Part shown: positions 4,887 to 8,005 of the stretch, one piece after another
How the letters are laid out: the number at the start of each line of letters is the position of its first letter
How positions within the stretch are numbered: position 1 is the first letter of the stretch
Source of the DNA: an uncultured Treponema sp.
GTDB lineage: Bacteria; Spirochaetota; Spirochaetia; Treponematales; Treponemataceae
Reading direction: 5' to 3'
Assembly (NCBI GenBank): GCA_947176045.1
Contig: CAMWPF010000056.1
Coordinates: 1 to 8,005, forward strand
Length of the DNA stretch: 8,005 nucleotides
Notes under the pieces: generated by a model
The model's database searches: none
Seen by the model: the letters and a program-made list of their open reading frames with translations, nothing else
What the model was told of the DNA's origin: nothing
Position numbers and translations under genes: made by a program

Positions 4887-6479
4887 CTATTTGCGGATGT
4901 TGCGTCCGTACAAGTCCGAGATGAACGCGAGGCGCTCCGCGCGTTCGGCAGTCAGCGCGCCGTCCGCCATGCGCCACGCCCAGTTGCCCCCCGTCGTGGA
5001 CGGCGTGTTCATGCGAGCCACGCTGCCGAGCCCCAGAACGTCCTGCATCGGAACGACGGCGTAGTCCGCGGTGGAGGCGATCGCCACCCGGACAAGCTCG
5101 GCGCACAGTTCGCCTGAATCAGCCATCGCGCGCGCGGCGGCGCAGCCAAGCTTCTTCCCGACGGCGTACTCAGCGGCAATCCGCACGGCGTCGTCGTCCG
5201 CCGCATCCAGCCAGCCCTGCATCGTGTCGTTGTCGTGGGTTCCCGTGTAGACGACGGCGTTCTGCGGATACATATGCGGCAGGAACGCGTTGACCATGCC
5301 GTCCTTGCCCGCCTCGTTCGGATCGAACGCGAACTGCATGACCTTCATGCCCGGAAATCCGCAGTCGTCGCGCAGCTTGCGCACGCCGTCGGTGATGACG
5401 CCCAAGTCCTCCGCGATGACGGGAATGTCGCCAAGCTCCTTCCTGATTGTGTCGAACAAGCCGATGTTCGGGCCGGGAATCCACCTGCCGTTCACCGCCG
5501 TCTCCTCTCCGTACGGAATCGACCAGTACGCCTCGAAGCCGCGGAAATGGTCGATCCGCACGCAGTCCACCAGCTCAAGCATCCGCTGGATGCGGCGCAC
5601 CCACCACGAATATCGGTCCTTCTTCATCGCGTCCCAGTCGTACAGCGGATTGCCCCACAGCTGCCCGGTCGCGCTGAAGTAGTCAGGCGGAACGCCGGCG
5701 ACGGCGAGCGGAACGCCCTTTTCGTCCAGCTGGAAGAACTTCTGGTTCGCCCAGACGTCGGCGGAATCCGGCGCGACGAAGATCGGAATGTCGCCGATGA
5801 GCGAAATTCCCCTGTCGTTCGCGTACTTCTTGAGCGCGAACCACTGCCGCGCAAAGAAGAACTGCACGACTTTGATTTCTTCTATATTTTGCGTGTGCTC
5901 GGCGTCCCACTTGGAGACTGCCTTGGGATCGCAGGCGGCAAGCTCCGCAGGCCAGAACGCGTTCCACATCTGGGCGACGCCGCTGACGCCCTGCTTCTCC
6001 GCCTCCGCGTCGTAGTGCTGCTTGATGCTCGTAAAGTCGGCGTAGTTGTTGAGCCACGCCGCGTTGTCGTTCTTGAACGCCTCGTATGCGTCGCGGTCCT
6101 TTTTGGAGCAGTTCTTGAGGAAGTAGGCGGCGCACTTCGCAAGGACGGGCATCTTCCACCAGACGACCGAGCCGTAGTCGACCGGCCCCTCGCGCTTGAT
6201 ATATTCCGGCGGCACGATGTCGGCCGCATCCGCCCAGCCGTCCGCCGCAAGGGCGTCCAAGTCGATCATGAGCGGGTTGCCCGCAAACGTCGAAAACGAG
6301 GCGTAGGGGGAGTCGCCGTACCCCGTCGGACCGAGCGGCAGGATCTGCCACAACGTCTGGCGGGCCTTCTCAAGCCAATCCACAAACACATACGCTTCCT
6401 TTCCAAGCGTGCCGATTCCAGGCGCCCCCGGCAGAGACGTCGGGTGCATCAATATACCGCTGCTTCTCGTAAGTTTCAT
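4887..6479 (-). CDS. malQ: 4-alpha-glucanotransferase (amylomaltase, GH77)
   Basis: This cytoplasmic enzyme cuts an alpha-1,4-glucan and transfers the piece to another glucan or glucose, in maltodextrin or glycogen turnover. The 530 residues form one GH77 (beta/alpha)8 domain, close to the usual 500-residue bacterial form without the extra N-terminal domain of E. coli MalQ. Visible signatures are RSSGILMHPTSLPG (5-18), the SPY-to-MIDLD stretch (57-74), GDIPIFVAPDSADVW (229-243), RIDHFRG (308-314) with nucleophile Asp310, VIAEDLG (354-360) with acid/base Glu357, and GTHDND (413-418) with the third carboxylate Asp416. All three catalytic residues are present, so it should be active. The 47-residue gap between Asp310 and Glu357 equals that in Thermus amylomaltase as I recall it. 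ATG at 6479 is the only start that keeps the conserved N-terminal strand; there is no Shine-Dalgarno. It is monocistronic: promoter in the divergent region, strong terminator after it. No other maltose gene is in view. Confidence 0.97.
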   Translation of the reverse strand: MKLTRSSGILMHPTSLPGAPGIGTLGKEAYVFVDWLEKARQTLWQILPLGPTGYGDSPYASFSTFAGNPLMIDLDALAADGWADAADIVPPEYIKREGPVDYGSVVWWKMPVLAKCAAYFLKNCSKKDRDAYEAFKNDNAAWLNNYADFTSIKQHYDAEAEKQGVSGVAQMWNAFWPAELAACDPKAVSKWDAEHTQNIEEIKVVQFFFARQWFALKKYANDRGISLIGDIPIFVAPDSADVWANQKFFQLDEKGVPLAVAGVPPDYFSATGQLWGNPLYDWDAMKKDRYSWWVRRIQRMLELVDCVRIDHFRGFEAYWSIPYGEETAVNGRWIPGPNIGLFDTIRKELGDIPVIAEDLGVITDGVRKLRDDCGFPGMKVMQFAFDPNEAGKDGMVNAFLPHMYPQNAVVYTGTHDNDTMQGWLDAADDDAVRIAAEYAVGKKLGCAAARAMADSGELCAELVRVAIASTADYAVVPMQDVLGLGSVARMNTPSTTGGNWAWRMADGALTAERAERLAFISDLYGRNIRK

Positions 6480-6486
6480 ACCGACT

Positions 6487-6495
6487 ATTTTAGCA
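6487..6495 (-). promoter_or_regulatory. Extended -10 promoter of malQ
   Basis: On the minus strand TGCTAAAAT is an extended -10 element (TAAAAT at 6492-6487). Its end lies 7 nt from the malQ ATG, so transcription should start at the ATG or one base before it: another predicted leaderless message. The -35 region is poor (TTGCTT at a 16-nt spacing) and is overlapped by the inverted repeat at 6498-6530. Confidence 0.65.
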
Positions 6496-6497
6496 TA

Positions 6498-6530
6498 CCG
6501 CCGCCAAAAAGCAAATTATTTTTGCGGCGG
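6498..6530. repeat. Inverted repeat in the malQ / amino-acid transporter divergent region
   Basis: CCGCCGC (6498-6504) plus AAAAA (6506-6510) pairs with TTTTT (6519-6523) plus GCGGCGG (6524-6530), 12 bp in all with one unpaired C at 6505 and an 8-nt centre (GCAAATTA). It lies directly upstream of the malQ -10 element, covering the -35 position, and about 35 bp from the transporter promoter. A regulator-binding site for malQ is plausible. Neither strand shows a T-run after it, so it does not look like an intrinsic terminator. Confidence 0.5.
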
Positions 6531-6564
6531 AACGAACGCGCGCGGCGGGCGCAACCGCGCTTCC

Positions 6565-6593
6565 TTGACACGCCACGGATTTTCTACTATTTT
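6565..6593 (+). promoter_or_regulatory. Promoter of the amino-acid ABC permease operon
   Basis: A perfect -35 TTGACA (6565-6570) and a -10 TATTTT (6588-6593) are separated by 17 bp. Transcription should start near A6600, giving a leader of about 24 nt that contains the Shine-Dalgarno AGGAA (6614-6618) for the GTG start. Confidence 0.85.
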
Positions 6594-6623
6594 TATGGGA
6601 AAACCGATTATTCAGGAACCGCC

Positions 6624-7283
6624 GTGGACTTTTCTTTTATCAGCAGAGCCATCCCGCTGTACGTGCAGGCGGCAGGACTGACAATCAGGATCGCCGCCGC
6701 CGGCATCCTGCTGTCCTCCGCCGTAGGACTGGCGTGCGCCGTCATACGCTACGAAAAAATCCCCGTCCTGAACGCGGCGGCCGCGGCATACGTCGAACTG
6801 TCGCGGAACACGCCGCTGCTCATCCAATTGTTCTTCCTCTATTTCGCGCTTCCCCGGCTCGGCGTCAAGCTTTCCTCCCAGCAGTGCTGCGTCATCGGAC
6901 TCACCTTCCTCGGCGGAAGCTATATGGAGGAGACGTTCCGCAGCGCGCTGGCAGCCGTCTCCCGCGTCCAAATCGAAGCCGGACAGTGCGTCGGACTGAG
7001 GCGGATGCAGATCATCCGCTTCATCGTCCTGCCGCAGGCGTTCAGCGTCTCCGTGCCGGGATTCTGCGCGAACGTCATGTTCCTCATCAAGGAGACGTCT
7101 GTCTTCAGCGCGGTCGCCGTCGCGGACTTGATGTACGTCGCGAAGGACTTGATCGGACTGTACTATAAGACCGACGAGGCGCTCGTGCTGCTCGTCGCCT
7201 CATACTTCATCCTGCTCCTGCCGGTAACAATCGCCGGCGCATGGGCGGAACGGAGGCTGCGCCATGCCCAGTTCGGCGGCTGA
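6624..7283 (+). CDS. Polar amino acid ABC transporter permease, first subunit
   Basis: This inner-membrane subunit belongs to a polar-amino-acid (HAAT/GlnP-HisM type) importer. The 219 residues match the usual length. After a short N-terminus come hydrophobic segments near 17-41, 51-75, 87-110, 145-170 and 186-208. ELSRNTPLLIQLFFLYFALP (58-77) is the typical second-segment signature (R-x-TPLLxQLFFxYFxLP). The ATPase-docking EAA loop is at 118-137 (EAG...G124...LP). The start is GTG at 6624, read as Met: AGGAA sits 5 nt upstream, the family begins a few residues before the first segment, and there is no ATG in this position. The long open frame extending upstream on this strand overlaps malQ and is a GC-driven shadow. 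The gene overlaps the second permease by 20 bp, so the two make a heterodimeric channel. The ATPase and the periplasmic binding protein are not in view, and the substrate (glutamine, glutamate, histidine, arginine or cystine class) cannot be told. Confidence 0.92.
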   Translation: MDFSFISRAIPLYVQAAGLTIRIAAAGILLSSAVGLACAVIRYEKIPVLNAAAAAYVELSRNTPLLIQLFFLYFALPRLGVKLSSQQCCVIGLTFLGGSYMEETFRSALAAVSRVQIEAGQCVGLRRMQIIRFIVLPQAFSVSVPGFCANVMFLIKETSVFSAVAVADLMYVAKDLIGLYYKTDEALVLLVASYFILLLPVTIAGAWAERRLRHAQFGG

Positions 7284-7965
7284 TTCCGCAATCGTCCAGG
7301 CGTTCAGCGTCCTGTCCGCCGGACGGAATTTCGCGCGGCTCCTCGGCGGACTGTGGGTGACGGTGCGCATCGCGGCGGCGGCCGTCATCCTCTCGCTGTG
7401 CTTCGGACTGCTGCTCGGCATCGTCATGACGCGGAAGAACAGGATCGTCCGCGCCGCCTGCCGCATCTATCTGGAATTCATGCGCATCATGCCGCAGCTC
7501 GTCCTCCTGTTCATCGCCTATTTCGGGCTGACGCGCGCCTTCGGCTGGCAGCTTTCCGGCGAGGCGGCGTCCGTCCTCGTCTTCACGCTGTGGGGGACGG
7601 CGGAAATGGGCGACTTGGTGCGCGGCGCGCTCGAATCAGTCCCCCGCCACCAGTATGAAAGCGGCATGGCGCTCGGACTCACCGACCGGCAGATCTTCTT
7701 CAGCATCATCGTTCCGCAGACAGTCCGCCGGCTCGTTCCGCTCTCCATGAACCTCATCACGCGCATGATAAAGACGACCTCGCTCGTCGTCTTCATCGGC
7801 GTCATCGAAGTCGTCAAAGTCGGGCAGCAGATTATTGAAGCGAACCGGCTCACCGTCCCCTCGGCGTCCATCGCGGTGTACGCGGTGATCTTCTTCCTGT
7901 ACTTCATCGTCTGCTGGCTGCTTTCGCTGGCGGCGGGCGCGCTGGAGCGGCGGCAGAAGGAATGA
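7264..7965 (+). CDS. Polar amino acid ABC transporter permease, second subunit
   Basis: The 233 residues form the partner of the preceding permease in the same polar-amino-acid importer family. Hydrophobic segments lie near 29-55, 65-90, 102-112, 174-187 and 201-225. EFMRIMPQLVLLFIAYFGL (71-89) is the counterpart of the RxTPLLxQLFFxYF signature, with Pro77-Gln78 kept. The EAA loop runs from YESGMALGL (131-139) to VPQ (150-152), with the key Gly138 and Pro151. ATG at 7264 follows GGAGG by 7 nt inside the 3' end of the first permease; the 20-bp overlap implies coupled translation. The N-terminal 22 residues before the first segment are a little longer than usual. The C-terminus is basic (LERRQKE), as expected for the cytoplasmic side. 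Its stop TGA overlaps an ATG (ATGA), suggesting the operon continues. Confidence 0.93.
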   Translation: MPSSAADSAIVQAFSVLSAGRNFARLLGGLWVTVRIAAAAVILSLCFGLLLGIVMTRKNRIVRAACRIYLEFMRIMPQLVLLFIAYFGLTRAFGWQLSGEAASVLVFTLWGTAEMGDLVRGALESVPRHQYESGMALGLTDRQIFFSIIVPQTVRRLVPLSMNLITRMIKTTSLVVFIGVIEVVKVGQQIIEANRLTVPSASIAVYAVIFFLYFIVCWLLSLAAGALERRQKE

Positions 7966-8005
7966 CGGAGCAATCAGGACGGCGGCCGCCGCGTCCGGCG
8001 GAAGG
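7962..8005 (+). CDS. Possible third cistron of the transporter operon (partial)
   Basis: ATG at 7962 overlaps the stop of the second permease in the ATGA arrangement typical of coupled genes, and the frame stays open to the window edge (MTEQSGRRPPRPAEG). In such operons the next gene is usually the ATPase, but these residues do not resemble an ATPase N-terminus. AAGGA lies immediately before the ATG, too close for good initiation. The frame may be non-coding, or a real start may lie beyond the edge. Confidence 0.25.
   Translation, partial: MTEQSGRRPPRPAE

Noticed and set aside
4711..5106. 131-codon minus-strand open frame ending at the EF-G TGA
   Set aside because: Its upstream part overlaps the end of malQ and its terminator. 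Only the last seven codons are meaningful, as the EF-G N-terminus.
5235..6623. Upstream 463 codons of the plus-strand open frame that contains the first permease
   Set aside because: They are antisense to malQ and of non-native composition; the permease starts at GTG 6624 after a promoter and Shine-Dalgarno.
7970..7999. GC-rich inverted stretch after the second permease as a terminator
   Set aside because: The pairing is imperfect and no T-run is visible before the window ends.
1..8005. Genome-wide reassignment of UGA to glycine (code 25)
   Set aside because: TGA terminates lysC, the DUF554 gene, the EF-G gene and both permeases at family-typical C-termini, often next to the next gene's start, and the DNA is GC-rich, unlike the AT-rich lineages using that code.
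1..8005. CRISPR arrays, insertion sequences, prophage or defence genes
   Set aside because: No spaced direct repeats, transposase or phage motifs were seen; all the DNA is accounted for by housekeeping genes and short spacers.

Overview
The window is bacterial chromosomal DNA, GC-rich by eye (roughly 60%), densely packed with housekeeping genes and without mobile elements. Two long operon-like blocks run in opposite directions. Everything from about 6479 down to 1 is on the minus strand; the last 1.4 kb (6624 onward) is on the plus strand. Five ORF ends (lysC, the DUF554 gene, the EF-G gene and both permeases) use TGA as a true stop, so the standard bacterial code applies. The lineage cannot be named with certainty. 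An EF-G of the shorter, paralogue-like type, a LysC-type monofunctional aspartokinase, a DUF554 membrane protein and a GH77 amylomaltase would fit an anaerobic sugar- and amino-acid-using bacterium such as a spirochaete, but this is a low-confidence inference.

Layout, read along the minus strand from right to left. malQ (6479-4887, 4-alpha-glucanotransferase) ends in a textbook intrinsic terminator. Next comes a promoter and an EF-G gene (4707-2686) whose conserved N-terminus is interrupted by an in-frame TGA. After it lies a GC-rich, hairpin-filled spacer with a possible 12-codon ORF. A consensus promoter then drives a tRNA-Leu(GAG) (2502-2420), followed by a perfect terminator hairpin. Then come a DUF554 integral membrane protein (2338-1589), lysC (1534-209) and the start of dapB (190 to beyond the window edge). 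lysC and dapB make the first and fourth steps of the aspartate-to-lysine/diaminopimelate pathway and are clearly one operon, with an 18-nt gap. On the plus strand, a consensus promoter (6565-6593) leads to two overlapping permease genes of a polar amino acid ABC importer (6624-7283 and 7264-7965), possibly followed by a third cistron starting at 7962.

The most notable point is the EF-G start. Codons upstream of the only available open start spell the usual EF-G N-terminus (MEKMRNI), then TGA exactly where the family has glycine, then IMAHIDAGKT. A second oddity, Pro for Thr directly after GKT, lies ten codons further on. Explanations are a sequencing error, a nonsense mutation rescued by restart at the conserved Met, or recoding. 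Also of interest: the promoters of malQ, the EF-G gene and possibly lysC sit so close to their ATGs that the mRNAs would be leaderless, whereas the other genes (dapB, DUF554, both permeases) have recognisable Shine-Dalgarno sequences. I found no CRISPR array, insertion sequence, phage gene or defence system, and nothing I would call a new multi-gene system.
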